64,000 bases of DNA. It comes from Elymus sibiricus (taxonomy: Eukaryota > Streptophyta > Magnoliopsida > Poales > Poaceae). Where the stretch lies: contig CM077676.1 of assembly GCA_039707655.1 (NCBI GenBank), positions 191,390,936 through 191,454,935 on the forward strand, written 5' to 3'. Below, in pieces: positions 48,501 to 59,492 of the stretch. Each line of letters starts with the position of its first letter. Positions within the stretch are counted from its first letter, which is position 1. Both the position numbers and the translations under genes were made by a program. The notes beneath the pieces are model-generated. The model made no database searches. It saw only the letters and a program-made list of their open reading frames with translations, and was not told the origin of the DNA.

Positions 48501-48566
48501 GGTGGCGACGGGGATGTCCTTGGGCACCTCAAGGAAGCTCGGGGCCTCCTTCTGCTCCTCCTCCAT
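45558..48566 (-). CDS. TIR-NB-TPR protein (TNP / XTNX type), intact single exon
   Basis: 1002 residues, uninterrupted. Residues 1-180 are Ser/Pro-rich and probably disordered. The TIR domain is about 184-280 (SCDVYIGYHNNGNLGRFCKW), with a likely catalytic glutamate near residue 260 in FSLEEIRFF. FVGREKEL (356-363) opens the NB-ARC region: P-loop GSSGIGKT 475-482, Walker B YLLIIDNLE 559-567, and VIITTR 591-596. The GLPL position reads LSFGLSVVG and no MHD motif is found. The tail (about 930-1000; GLFDTGEELCRTCISIR, GHGDAQTVAAQETLAKL) is TPR-like; no leucine-rich repeats exist. TIR domains of plants can hydrolyse NAD+. This conserved class exists in monocots although classical TIR-NB-LRR genes do not; its physiological role is not settled. 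ATG is the first in frame. Confidence 0.93.
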   Translation of the reverse strand: MEEEQKEAPSFLEVPKDIPVATKPLTIRTNAGFSSSSDRSNPISPAISFTPHLYSPSPPSSAFVSALQSPYISPRVLDPPEPPAAQPHRQLHQESKASSVTTTTAQSPASCSNGSQSEDTDAPSASRTPPSERYDSSGIDPAKISDGGGGCGGAPPRVSFSFPVPRVSFTRGPVASPSSNAKLRSCDVYIGYHNNGNLGRFCKWLKAELELQGIASFVADRAKYSDTQIHEIADRIICSVAFGVVVVTMSSFLNPFSLEEIRFFAQKKNLIPILFDTEPSEIAGLFDGKLEDKEGKEAFEGLMRCHEFKLEANETNWRSCVSKTVSLLQSKLGRKNIAEKESEGSGGIPFPRNRHFVGREKELSEIEGIFFGSSVDIQEVLDCSRGSTANERSSGVSDGFADEESDTVRTSNAKYISLEMRKCKEPTLEAWIDPVIELSSGKGRSLQKQRSKHRRSRFRCNSKGCGGASVVCINGSSGIGKTELALEFAYRYSQRYKMVLWIGGEARYMRQNILNLSMSLGLDISAEAEKERGRIRSFEEQEIDAFQRVKRELFRDVPYLLIIDNLENERDWWEGKDLHDFIPRNTGATNVIITTRLPRVMNVEPMQLPQLSYIDAMILMKGKLKKDYPADETEVLRKLDERLGRLSFGLSVVGSLLSELMIAPSTLFEAVERISLNENLFPHDANDDGFCRNNSFLIKVLVFCFALMDRAKGGHLTSKMIIAGSWLAPAPVSSTLLAATASKLPMKGSIHLWGESLKTAFLCGTHCFLAPNGRKAEVESALLLVKLGLARKATRHPGCWIQFHPITQLFGKIRGGLAPTTAAVNGVMRAGNPSVYSDHLWASAFLVFGFKSEPPAVQLKAVDMVLFIRKTALPLAIESFMTFSRCGSALELLKVCTNILEEVEKSYTSRMQDWNRGSLSWRKKLQPNHRVDEFIWQEVTLLKATLLETRAKLLLRGGLFDTGEELCRTCISIRTVMLGHGDAQTVAAQETLAKLVRYRSKV

Positions 48567-50550
48567 GGCTACCGAATCACAAGGCTCGGTGGTTTTGCTG
48601 GAAAGCGCGGCATGATCTGGAGCTCCTCATGTCCCTACCAAAGATTCAAAAGAAAGGGGGGAATGATAAGAACAGATTCTTTCTTATAAGAACCAGAAAG
48701 AAAAAGCATTTGGTCACATCTCATTCGAAAAAACAACACAAAAACACTGTTCCAGCAACCTGCAGCAATCTGCAGATTCCGCACTTGATTCCATCCAAAA
48801 ATGCGTAAAGGAAGTGGGAGCTTGAAGAAGCAGGTCAAGCAAAAAAAAAAAAAAAAACTTACTGGTATACTGAGGTATCCTTCAAGAAGAATCCAATGCC
48901 AATACCACCACAGAAGGAAAACTGGTGATATTCTTCTTCCCCCCTCTCTTCAGAGCATACCAGTTGCTGAAGCTTCAAGGACCAAAAATGGCAGGGGGGC
49001 CTGGAGCTGGATTTGAAAAAAGTCCTAGCTTTCCGACTCGAGCACCATTGAATGGATGGGCGTAATAACTATGCTCCCTCCCTCCGTGATCTTTGTCCTA
49101 GGACTAGGAGGAGCGGCCCATTGGTGCCAAGAAAGTACAGCTCCAGTTTGGGGTCCTCTCTTGAGATGACCACCAACCCCTAAAAAAAACCGGAAACCAA
49201 ATGTGGCATCAAAAGGTGCAGGCAAACGTGGAGCTACTAGTGTCTCCTAGCACCAGTACCCCTACTGCCACACAAAGGCCAGCGCCATTTCCCATGGCGA
49301 GAAATAGTGGGCAGAGCCCGAATGCAGCAATGCCCAAGCCATCCTGTCCGTCCAATTTCAAGATCACAGCCAAACTGCTGGTACTCCTACTAGGAGTTTT
49401 GACCGTGTAGTACAGCACTGGATGCGGCAAAGCAAGCGTGATTCTCATCTGGAACTGTGCTTACAATATTACTATACTATTGCTGCTTAGAGAGATTATT
49501 ATACTAGTGGTAGTTTGGCTGGGCCATTGAACAGTGGCATCTGCCTGCCTGATCCCTTGTTTTATGTGCTCTGGGTGGTGCCCCCTCACTGTTTATTTTA
49601 CGGTGTCCCAAGCTTAGCCATGGCCACGGTGCTAAACTACTCCACTAATCCAGTCCAGCGTAACGCAATGCCTTGGGAAAACCCTAGACCTAGAGAGATG
49701 CTAGCACTAGTGCCCAGCTGAGGGAGGGGGGAGATCCTGCAGTGGATAGAGCACAAGAAGACATGAAATGGTGCAGGCATGGCATGGCCTCTCAGCCTGT
49801 AGTGGCATAGAAATCTTGACCCCCAAGAGAGAGAGAGAGAGAGACCAGTCCAACTGTCCAAGTCCAACTGCAGCTGCATTCAAATCAAATCCTACCGTCT
49901 CACCAGGAAACAAATATTGCAAAGCAGAAACCTTTCCCCTCTCCTCTTCACGCGCACAAGTGAACAAAGCACGCAGCACACTCTCTTTCTCCACATGTGG
50001 GAGGGCAGATGTGGCAGGCAGGCTGGTGGTGTGGCTTGATGGACTGGAGCCATTGATGATTTGATTCTCTCCGGCTCCTTTCCAGGGTGAAGGTGACTCA
50101 CATGTTGACCGACGGCGATGATGGATGGCATCTCCGTTTTCTATTTTCTAGGGCTTCCCTCGGCGGCGGGAATCTCGAAATAGATGAGGTTCCTTCGAGC
50201 GGGATGCATGGGCTCAACTTCAAAACTCAAATCGTTCTTTAGAAATAGAGTACCTGCTGGGCTAAGTAAATACAGTTATTACTGTGTTCAAGATCTCAAC
50301 CAAACCAAAACTGATAAAGCGCTTTTGTACTGCCTGCAGTATAAATGAGCCGTCAGAACAGTAAGCTATCCGGCGTTACGGTTCAGGTTAAGAGTACTCT
50401 CAGGCCTCTAGTAAAGGATGAACAGCACATATCATGAATCATGCGCAGGGGGCCTGATCATGCGTTTGTTCGTCAAAAAATAAGGATCATGCTCCACATC
50501 ACATAATCAAATGTCTAGCGACGTCATCAATAGGTGAACGAACCTCCCCA
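48567..50550 (-). promoter_or_regulatory. Upstream region of the TNP gene, with a possible 5'UTR intron
   Basis: On the minus strand a donor ACCA|GTAAGT (intron from 48862) and an acceptor TTTGGTAG (to 48635) could frame a 228-nt intron in the leader, 68 bp upstream of the ATG. A GA repeat lies at 49828-49842. Beyond that I see no coding or repeat structure. Splice sites are inferred from consensus only. Confidence 0.45.
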
Positions 50551-50898
50551 GGGCATCTCCAACGCTAACCCGTAAATTTGCTCTCGCATCCGTCCGCGGA
50601 TGAGGGGGACCAGTCCGCGGACACGGATGCGGGGGCCGGCATCCACATAGCAGACGTAATTCATGTAAACCGGTTGATTTTCATATAAACCGGAGCGCAT
50701 TCATTACAATTCGGACATTTTTATATGAATGCGGGCAACTGACGTCGGGCGGGAACGCGCGCGGATGGAGGGTTTTTGGTGGGCCGGGATAGTCAGGAGC
50801 GGGCATGGCAACGGTCCGGACGCCCGCAAAGCCCCCCCTCCCTACCCCCCAGTTTGGTGGGGTCCGGGCTAGTTTGAGGGTCGGTGTTGGAGATGCCC
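50551..50898. mobile_element. Short PIF/Harbinger MITE
   Basis: 348 bp with ends GGGCATCTCCAACGC / GTGTTGGAGATGCCC and internal blocks (TTTTCATATAAACCGGAGCG; GGTCCGGACGCCCGCAAAGC) shared with 57984-59489. The flanks are CCA and CGA rather than matching TAA copies, so the duplication has decayed or been lost. Confidence 0.8.
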
Positions 50899-50913
50899 CG
50901 AGCCTCATTTGTC

Positions 50914-53900
50914 TTTTTTTTTGGCAACTCAAATATTGTATTAACTTTTAGAGACAAGTTACAGACAACAATGTGCATTGATGCACATCAAGGGAGCTGA
51001 TCACAGCTTTTACATGACAAGTATTAGGGTTATGCCTGATACCAAGACACGAGAAAACACAAGCTCTAAGATCTCTCATGTTATAAGCATCATGTGCTTT
51101 CCTATGCGCTATCTTGTTTTGTTCTCTCCTTACCTTGAAAATTTTGGAATCAGTGCCTTCAGTGAGTTGCACATACTGATGCAAATTTGGCCTTATCATC
51201 CAATGACCTGGGAAATGCAATGGGTCTCTTTTTGATGCTGCTTCAGCGAGAACTTGGCTATCTGTTAAGAAATTCGGATGTTGAAGTCCAAACGCTTTTC
51301 CAATCTGAGCTGCAAGTTCCAACGCCTGGGCTTCAGCATGCAAAGCAGAGCACGCCATCGAGATTGCTTTAATGAAAACCATCTTCTTAGTGTTGTTATC
51401 CTTCCATGTAATGATAATTCCGAGACCCGCCTTGCTTGTTGTTCCTGCAAAATTATTAGAATTTACAGAGGTATTTTTCCAAGCTGCATCCGTGAAGATA
51501 TTTGGTCCATTTAAAATCCTGCTTTTATCAGAAGGGTCATGAGATATTAAAATAGAATTTGGTGGTTTGGAGGTTCGACTCTGCGTTGGTATCACCTGAA
51601 CTATAGATTCTTGAGGAGGTTCATCAGCATTGAAAAGAGCTTTGGCTGCACAAAGGATCTGCAATGGTGAGCAATTCTTCTTATTGAAAAGGAAATCATT
51701 TCTTGCCTTCCAGATTGACCAAAGGATGTTGAATATCAGGGTGGTAGAATGATCTGCTTTATAGGTACTCATCATAGTGTGAAGTGCATCTTCAATCTCA
51801 TGTATTCCTTGCTGGATTAACCCATCCACTCTCAAGCCTAACGGAGAAGCAAACCATACTGCACGCACAAAGTTACAGGAAAAGAATAGGTGAAAATCAG
51901 TTTCATCAGTTCCACACCTGCAGCATCTACGATCGATATGTACAGATCGTGCTGCTGCTCTACATCCAGTAGGAATTGCATTTCTCATGAGCCTCCAGCC
52001 GAAAACCTGCACTCTTGGTGTCATTTCTTTGTTCAACCATAAAGCTCGAATTATACTCCTCGTTCGGTCTGAGAGAACTTGATGTGGCCCTGCATTATGA
52101 CCATAAAAAGATGGACAAAAAAATTGATAGGCACTTTTTGAGGTGCAAATCCCAGATGAAGTAAACTTCCAGATTATTTCGTCATCATTATTGTCTGCAG
52201 CTATAGGGATTTTGCCAATAATATTTGCATTGTCACACCAAAAAGATTCGAGAGTAGTTGAATATTCCAGGATTTAGTATTAGGAATTCAAAGATCCTTA
52301 ATAGTTGCAGGGTAATTAAAACTTGGTTGTTGAATTTTAAGATGATCATGTATATTATTCCAAAACGGGCACCAGGGAGAGGACCAAATAGAGGAGTTAC
52401 CTTTGGAGATTTGAATTGTTACAACATTAGTGAGAGGTTCTCTCACCTTATGGATTGAAGTCCAAAATGCTGATTTAGGAATATTTGTTGGCGCCTTCCA
52501 GAATGAGGTGAAAGGGAAGTACTTGGACTTTAATATTCTGGAAGTGATGCTATCCTGAGAGGTGACAATCTTCCAAGCTGCATTTAGTAACATCGCTTTG
52601 TTCATAGCTTCCAGGTTTCTAATACCTAGACCCCCTTCTTTCTTAGACTTACAAATTTCCACCCAAGCTTTGAGGTATAGCGGCTTGGTCTGATTTTGTT
52701 GTTGTACTCCAGTCCACCAGAAGTCCCTGATAACTGCATTCATTTTGGCCAGCATTTTTTTTGAAAATAAAATGTGAGGCATGTAATAAACAGGTAAAGA
52801 AGCAAAGACCGACTTGATTAAAACTAGTCTGCCCGCATGGGACAGTTTGTTCGCTTTATAACCATTCAACTTGCTTTTAAGCTTATCTAAAACAAAATCA
52901 TAAGCATGAGCTCTGTTGCTAGCTGGCATTATGAGGGGGTGACCTAAATGGGTGGTGTTAGTATTCATATCTGTCACTCTGAAAATGCCTTTGATAATAT
53001 CTCTTTGAACATCATTAACATTCTTACTAAAAAGAACAGAAGATTTAGCCCAGTTAGGTGTCTGACCTGAACGAGAACATAATTGTTGCAAGGTGTTCCA
53101 TATAGTCATAGCTTCTGCTTGCGTTGCTTGCCTGCATATTATTAGATCGTCTGCAAACATCAGAGAATATATTGGAGGAGAATTAGGCCCAAGGACTATG
53201 CCTTGTAAGTGCCTTCTTTGGAGATCTTCTTGCAGACCTGCAGCTAACTCATTAATGGCAATTACAAAAAGATAAGGTGACAAAGGGCAGCCTTGCCTTA
53301 TTCCTCGAGAGGCTTTGAAAGAACCATGCAAATTACCATTAATGACAACAGAGAAATTAGAATTAGTAATGCAGGTCCTAATGAGATTGATAAAATAATC
53401 AGTAAAACCTTGTTTAGAAAGAGCATTCATCAAGAAATTCCATTCAAGCCTGTCAAAAGCTTTGGCCAGATCAATCTTTAACATAAAAGCTTGGTGTTTC
53501 CAGGATGAAAGGCTAAAGGAGTGGGTGATTTCCTGAGTAATTATAACATTATTGGCAATTCTCCTGCCTTCTATGAAAGCCTGCTGAGCGTCTAAAATTC
53601 TATTAGGAAGATGAGGCTTGATACGATTCGCTAAGGATTTGGCAATTATCTTATAGATCACATTACAGAGGCTTATGGGTCGAAAGTCCTGAGGTTGAGT
53701 GCTCATATTTTTCTTAGGAATTAAAAAAATATTAGTATCATTAAGCTGAGGCGGTAATGTACCGTAGTAGTAAAAATTCTGAACAAGTCTAGTAACATCA
53801 TCACCAATCCAGTTCCAGGCTGCCTTGTAGAATGCAGCGTTTAAGCCATCAGGCCCTGGAGAAGCATCATTCTTCATCTTCTTGAGAATGTCCCAAACCT

Positions 53901-54140
53901 CCTCTTTTTGCGGAACTGAGTTCGTAAAATCATCACTGATTTCTCCTGCATGATGGACTTGCTCATTCTGAAAGTTAACATGATTAGTTGATTTAAAGAT
54001 ATCCTTGAAATATTGGACAAAACAATCAGCGATTTCTTCGGGATCAAAAGTAGTTTGGCCATTAGAATTTTTTAAGGAAACAATTCTATTCCTCCTTCGT
54101 CTCTTGAGAACAGAAATTATTGCTTTTGGCCTCCAGCGAG
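50914..54140 (-). mobile_element. L1-type LINE with RNase H domain, minus strand, 5'-truncated
   Basis: A nine-base T-run at 50914-50922 is the complement of the A-tail. ORF2 with RT, zinc-binding and RNase H parts follows on the minus strand. The 5' end is cut within the region before the RT domain, near 54140; endonuclease and ORF1 are absent. I could not find a matching target duplication. The 3' end lies 15 bp from the Harbinger MITE. Confidence 0.88.
50948..54135 (-). pseudogene. LINE ORF2: reverse transcriptase, zf-RVT and RNase H
   Basis: The first part (54153-52288 as an open frame) holds the RT: ASPGPDGLNAAFYKAAWNWI, ISLCNVIYKIIAKSLANRIK, KIDLAKAFDRLEWNFL, ASRGIRQGCPLSPYLF, and the catalytic FADDLI. 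A TGA (52290-52288) and a frameshift near 52257 break it. The frame from 52036 to 50948 holds a zinc-binding region (RVQVFGWRLMRNAIPTG; CCRCGTDETDFHLFFSC) and RNase H acidic residues in IFTDAAWK, LHAEAQALELA and LTDSQVLAEA. The RT active site is preserved, but the protein as a whole is broken. Confidence 0.92.
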
Positions 54141-54464
54141 CGCAACAGTTCACAAACAGTTCATCATTATTTCGACAAAGCGCAACAGCTCACCAGAGCG
54201 CCCGAGCAGCTCGCGTTCGAGCTGACGGCTGCGTGCGCGCCCGAGGGAGCAGCTACCCAGTGCAGCGGCATCAGCTAGCAACCTCTGAATTCAGTGATGC
54301 AGAATTCTGGAGGCAACTACATGTATATACTGTTCATGAAAGCTTTCATTTGAAAGCTCATATGGTCAATTTTGTTCCTTTTTCATTTGAAAGCTCATAT
54401 GGTCAATTTTGGAGGGAACTACATGTATATACTATTGATGTTACATGTAAACAAATTATGGCAA
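54141..54464. other. Unassigned sequence with short direct repeats
   Basis: CATTTGAAAGCTCATATGGT then CAATTTTG occurs twice (54347 and 54386), and GCAACTACATGTATATACT / GGAACTACATGTATATACTA occurs at 54314 and about 54416. AGCGCAACAG also occurs twice (54138, 54179). Confidence 0.6.
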
Positions 54465-54479
54465 GCAGCACAAGTTTCT
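54465..54479. repeat. Retroposon R3 target-site duplication, left copy
   Basis: GCAGCACAAGTTTCT, repeated at 55349-55363. Confidence 0.92.
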
Positions 54480-55348
54480 AAGATTCATTGCTATAGAGTC
54501 GTCTTGTTTCCTCTTTGGCTAACGACTAGAAACCCTAGCCGCCGCTGCCAAGAGAGCCAACCCTTCCGGCGACCTCTTGGTTGTCGGTGGTGAGAGGGGT
54601 CTCCGGATCCCGCGCGTGTGGATCGTTTTAGCTTTAGGTTCTAGGCCCCTGGTAGCTTAGGTTTTTGGATCGTTCGACGTCTTGGCTTCGGCGGCGGCGA
54701 CGGCTATGCTGAATAAAGAAGCTCCGGATTCTTCTTCGGCGAGGCGATCGTCTCTATGGTCGGTGATGGATTTGGGAACCAGTCTGTTCAAGCGGGGATG
54801 TCATGACGGCGGTGGCATCCTTGTGGTGGACATGTGTCCTCGGGCTCCGCCGTTGCGACGGCGTCTGCTCCAACGTCGGCGCGGAGCTTGGGAGGTAGTC
54901 CAGGAGCAGATGCAGATTGTGGTCTGCATCGACGACATCTGGAAGACGGAACGTGTGCTGGATTCGTGGTTGATGGATGGCAGGTATGGTTTCCTCCTTC
55001 AGCGTCTTGGTCGTGGTGGGGTGCCAGATCAGGAGTTCGATGGCGTGTCCGGGGTGTTGCCCCGGTCTGATTCGTTCAACGGCAATGGCTTCACTTTTGG
55101 TGAGCCACCTTGGAGGTCCGCAAAGCTGCATATCAGCGATGGAGCCGCGTCGAGCTCGGGTAAGGAGGTGATCCGTCATTTTTTTCCTTCGGTGGCTGCT
55201 GTGGTGGTGCCGGAGGCAGGTGACGGGCGTTGGTGTCAAGCTTAGAGACGTTCTGCTGTCTTTTCAGTTTTGTCATGTCGGTCTTTACGTGACTTGTACT
55301 TTAATCTTTATGATATGAATGAGACACGTATTACCATGCAAAAAAAAA
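54480..55348 (+). mobile_element. RT-less retroposon R3 (LINE-related)
   Basis: An 869-bp insertion with a 15-bp duplication and a poly(A) tail (55340-55348). It starts near AAACCCTAGCCGCCGCTGCC (54531), like the 5' UTR of grass L1 elements and like R2 (AACCCTAGCGCCGCC). The 3' end TGTACTTTAATCTTTATGAT then ATGAATGAGAC is typical of L1 3' ends. The body is GC-rich with a 187-codon open frame (54682-55245) lacking any recognised domain. Confidence 0.8.
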
Positions 55349-55363
55349 GCAGCACAAGTTTCT
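55349..55363. repeat. Retroposon R3 target-site duplication, right copy
   Basis: GCAGCACAAGTTTCT directly after the A-tail. Confidence 0.92.
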
Positions 55364-57249
55364 TTGTTTGTAAATTAAGCAGTCTGGTAGATTTGGAAAG
55401 GAGGAACATGGTACTGAACTTTTATATATCAGCATAAGGTACATCCCAATTAAGCAGATTTGTTTTTCTGTTCTAAGCAGGGTACTGAACTTGATAATTT
55501 TACCTTTCTGTTCTGCATTGCAGATTTGTAAGAATATTATGTTATGTAAGAACATGGCGGTGCAACGGAAGAAATATTTTATGGTAGATCTATTTTTATT
55601 TGTGAATTGATATCCTCCAAACACAAACAGTGTATATATGTGTTATTTTCATTTTTGTTCCCTTTTCATTTTTTGTGATTTTATTTGTAAGCTCATAAAA
55701 TAGTTACACTAAAAACGCCATGTAAGTTATCCTAAATGGAATAAAGCTTGTGGTGATAGCTTTTGTTGATAGCACGTCTCCTTTCCAGCATTCTGTCAGT
55801 TTGTTCGAAAATAAAACTGGGCTTCCCTTATTAGCACATGAGTTCGTGATTTTGAGAAGTTGTCCTGCAGATTTAGGGGCGTAGGGTTATGCTTTTGAGG
55901 GTTCAGATCGGGGTCTTTTTTTCATTTAAGTTTGACGTGTTCTCAGGGTTTGGTATATGGAGTCGATTTGTTTGAGGTTTACATGCCGAGATTTATGGAG
56001 GTGGAGTATTTGACAGGTAGATCTCGCTCTGTGCAGGTGTAGGTTGTGATCTGATTGTATGACTTGAAGTAGCAGGGAGCTGCAAGGGCAAGTCGAATAT
56101 GAGTGTGGCTCGGTTCAGTTTAGGCAACAAGAGTTCCATTCTGGTCATGACAGCTTGGCATCGACGTGGTTCTCAGTGAGTAATCCATACGGGAGACCCC
56201 TGCCATTGTCTGCTTTGGTGGCAAGTAGTGGTTCATCGGCACTACAAGCACTGCGAACTCCAGCATGAACCCAAAAAAATCAAGTTTCTTTTAAGTTCTA
56301 ATAGTATGTCTAGATTTCAGCTATCATGCATGTCACCGGCCACAACATCCCAACTGAGGTCGTCGACCAGCTGCGCAACGCGGCACTGCCAAGAACAAGG
56401 AGGTGTATGCCAAACAATTCATCACATCTCCTGTTGTTGAACTGTCTATTATGTCAATTATGGGCATGTCTTCTTGTGGGGTTATTTTGCCTCAATGGTA
56501 TTATTCTTCTGGAGGCTATGTTGCCAACTCTGAATTTTATTTACTTCAGAAATTTCAGAGTAAACACTGAATTGCAACATGTCAAAATTTAATACCTCAC
56601 AACTTTGCAGATTTGTTTCAATTTTGCAGTTCGATTTGCTTGCTTGTGTATATGTGTGTGTATACTGAGAGGAAGGGAGATATTTTTCTGTTCTAGCAGT
56701 TCTATTTATGTGACATCTCCTCCCCTCCACTCCATTTTCGATAGTCATGAGCGAGGTGTTTGAGGGCTACGAGCGCCACTAATGTGAGGTCTCAGATGCC
56801 TCCGCTCTTGTACTTGATTCGATTGTATTTATATTGATACTTCTTTCCACTGCCTTACATTTTGCCGTTAGGAAGTTATCAGCACTAGGCATATGATTTT
56901 GGTAGGTGGAGGCTTTATTTTGGTGTAGGTGAACATTTGATTTGGGGAAGCTCTGTAGATCCAGTTACATTCCAGACTTGAAGACTTGCCAGCTATACCA
57001 TCAAAAAAACGGGCTGCTAATCTAGGTACATTGCTACTTGGCCTTGCCTTCATTTGAAGCTTTCTTTGATCAACTCTTCGAAACCAGAAAACAAGTACTC
57101 TCGTATTTTGAGGTCCTACTTGCAGATTGTTCATCTTCTGATCAATTCCGTTGCATTATTTTGCACTCTATCTGCCAATTTGGTTGCACAGTGCTCGTGT
57201 CTTTTACATTAATGTAAGTGTGGGTTTGGTTTCACAATTTTAGAAAAAA
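55364..57249. other. Probable Helitron body, content unassigned
   Basis: Low-complexity to AT-rich sequence with no clear coding domain. It lies upstream of a Helitron-type 3' end at 57529. The 5' TC end of that element was not located, so which part belongs to it is unknown. Confidence 0.4.
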
Positions 57250-57430
57250 AAATGTTTGCAGATAGTATAAAATGTTCATGAATTCAAAAAATGTTCATGA
57301 TTTTAGAAAATGTTAGAAAATCTGTAAAAATGTTCACGAATTTGAAAAGTGTTCACGATTTCAAATATGATCACGTGTTTAAAAAAATGTTCATGATTTT
57401 CAAAAATTGTTTATGATTTCATGAAAATGA
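57250..57430. repeat. Degenerate ATGTTCATGA-type repeats
   Basis: AAAATGTTCATGAATTC, AAAAATGTTCATGATTTTAG, AAAAATGTTCACGAATTTG, AAGTGTTCACGATTTC and AAAAATGTTCATGATTTTC follow one another at intervals of about 20-35 bp. This is a degenerate subterminal tandem repeat of a kind common in grass DNA transposons. Confidence 0.75.
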
Positions 57431-57499
57431 GAGTGATAGTTTATCTCAGTGATGCAGAAAAATGTGGTCATGGCCATTGGAGATTATGATATTTTTTCT

Positions 57500-57529
57500 C
57501 CCGTTGCAACGCACGGGCCCTTTTGCTAG
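57500..57529 (+). mobile_element. Helitron-type 3' terminus
   Basis: CCCGTTGCAACGCACGGG (57500-57517) can form a stem-loop. It is followed after eight bases by CTAG at 57526-57529 and a T, matching the Helitron end rule (hairpin, then CTRR, insertion before T). I recall this CCCGTTGCAACGCACGGG end as widespread in Poaceae. The 5' end and cargo limits are not defined. Confidence 0.6.
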
Positions 57530-57980
57530 TGGTAAAGAAAGCAACAAAGCAATGCCCACGTTGCCTAAACCTCTACACATAAGAGCATCTCTCAAGAAAT
57601 AGTTATTGGGGGACTCCCGAAAATTTTGTGTATTGGGAGGCTGAGAACTAGCCTATCCCTTAAATTTAATTTCTAAAAAAGTTCTTTGCTACTTGTCACC
57701 TTCTTTTTGCATACAAAACACCGTTTAAACTTCGTTTCAAATACAATAACACTTACAAGCTCACCATAAAGGCGGAGGATAAGCATCATTGTCGTCGTGA
57801 ACCTCCTCTACGGACTTGCCCTTGTTGGCGACCTCGACGGCCTCCTCCTTGGCCATCGCCATGGCCGTAAAAGAAGGCGGAGGAACCGTCGTGGCCATGT
57901 AAGAAGGCGGAAGAATCATTATTGAACATCGCCGCAACCACCGCTAGAAGGCCGAAGTGACGAACAACTGGAGACATATC
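57530..57980. other. Unassigned sequence
   Basis: No domain recognised. AAGAGCATCTCTCAAGAAATAG at 57580 faintly resembles another Harbinger end. Confidence 0.5.
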
Positions 57981-59492
57981 TAAGGGCATCTCCAACGCCG
58001 ACCCCCAAACCGGACACCACATCCGTCCGCGGACCAGGTGTGGGGGGGGGGAGTCCGCGGACACTGATGCGGAAGCCGGCCATCCAACCGTAGCCGCATA
58101 CATTTCAAGGCGGATCTCAACAAACCAGACAAAATTCGTGCAAAACGGATGATTTTCATATAAACCGGACGAAAACATTTACATTTCGGGCATATTTCAA
58201 TCAAACTATAGCGGACTAGGCTATGCTATTCTAACCTAGTCTATCGCCGCCCGCGGTGGATCCCGTTTCCCACGACATGTCTTCCCTATTTCCGGCATCA
58301 AGCACGCCGGACCACCTGAAGCCCTAGAGGGATATGCTTCAGCAGGAGGGGAAGAGTAGTCTCCGCTTCCGTGAAGCATGGATCAGGGTTGGTTTTTGGG
58401 GCGGGAGAAGACGGTCGCAATGGCCCATGCCCCCGCTAAGCGGGCAAGTCACCGGCTGTGTAGGGCGGCGAGGCATAGGCGGTGGCCTTCGTGGGATACA
58501 AGCGGTGGCGGCCTCCCATGGTCTACTTTTCCTCGGTGTTGCCGGTAGCGGCGGGTGTGGCTGACGCAAAGTTGGCGATGTCGACGTCGGTGAGCCAGTC
58601 AAATTCCTCCGCCGCCGTGTCGACCTCCGCGAACATTGCTTCTGACTCCGCCTGCCAGACGCGTTGCCGCCATCGCTCGCGGCGGATTCGCCGCTAGACG
58701 GCATTAGCCCGCCTGGACGGACGAGGACGGCCTGGCGCCAGCGGTGTCACCGGCTCCGGAGAGCTTGCTGGCAAGCCAGCGTGTATCGGTTGGCTCACTG
58801 GGCCACCCAGCCGGCTCCAATGCCAGAGAGCTCCTTCTTCTTCTTGCAGGAGAGGTCGTCCCACGGGGCTTTTGAGTCGGAGGCCATGGTGGGTGTGGTG
58901 CAAGGAGGAGATGGAGAGCGGAGGTGTGGTGTGGTTCTTGCCTGACGCTTGGCCACATTTAAATAGCGGGTGGATGCGAGGCGTCAACCGGCAAGGTGTT
59001 TAATGTCGGTCGGCACAGGGACGGATGTGTGGTGCTCGGGGCGCCGGAATAGGTTCCTCGGTACACGCGCTGGTTTAATGGAGGTAGGCGGGTAGACGGA
59101 TGTCATTTCAATGCGAAAAGAAGGCGTGCGCAGTGAGCATGCAGCGAGCGGCGGTCTTGGCCGGAGTGCCACTTGAATGTCGGCTCTAGTGAGTGGTCGC
59201 GTCCGCTCTGGGCCGACATGAATGCGACGCTGACGCTCTGGCGGGAAAGGGCGCGGGCGAGAAAGAGGGGTTTTGGGTGGGCCAGAGTTGTCGAACTGTT
59301 GTGTGGCAGCGGTCCGGACTCCCACAAAGCCCCCCTCCCTCTGCCCTCAGTTTGCTTCCGGTTTGCAGGAAAAAGGACGTCCGGACCGGCTCGCAGATGG
59401 ATACAGTCCCGCAATGGATGGCAAAGCACATCCTGACTGCGCGATCCAGACTGATGCGGGCGGTTTGAGGGTCTGTGTTGGAGATGCCCTAA
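57981..59492. mobile_element. 1.5-kb PIF/Harbinger element
   Basis: The element is 57984-59489 with TAA duplications (57981-57983, 59490-59492) and ends GGGCATCTCCAACGC / GTGTTGGAGATGCCC. The interior shares the CATATAAACCGGA block with the MITE at 50551. On the minus strand an ORF beginning MASDSKAPWDDLSCKKKKEL (ATG near 58886) is broken by a stop after about 30 codons. I recall this start in Triticeae Harbinger-associated proteins, function unknown. No DDE transposase motif. Confidence 0.8.

Noticed and set aside
47756..48532. 258-codon minus-strand ORF rich in Pro, Arg and Ser
   Set aside because: An alternative frame of the TNP gene's GC-rich 5' part; the overlapping TNP frame has coherent domains.
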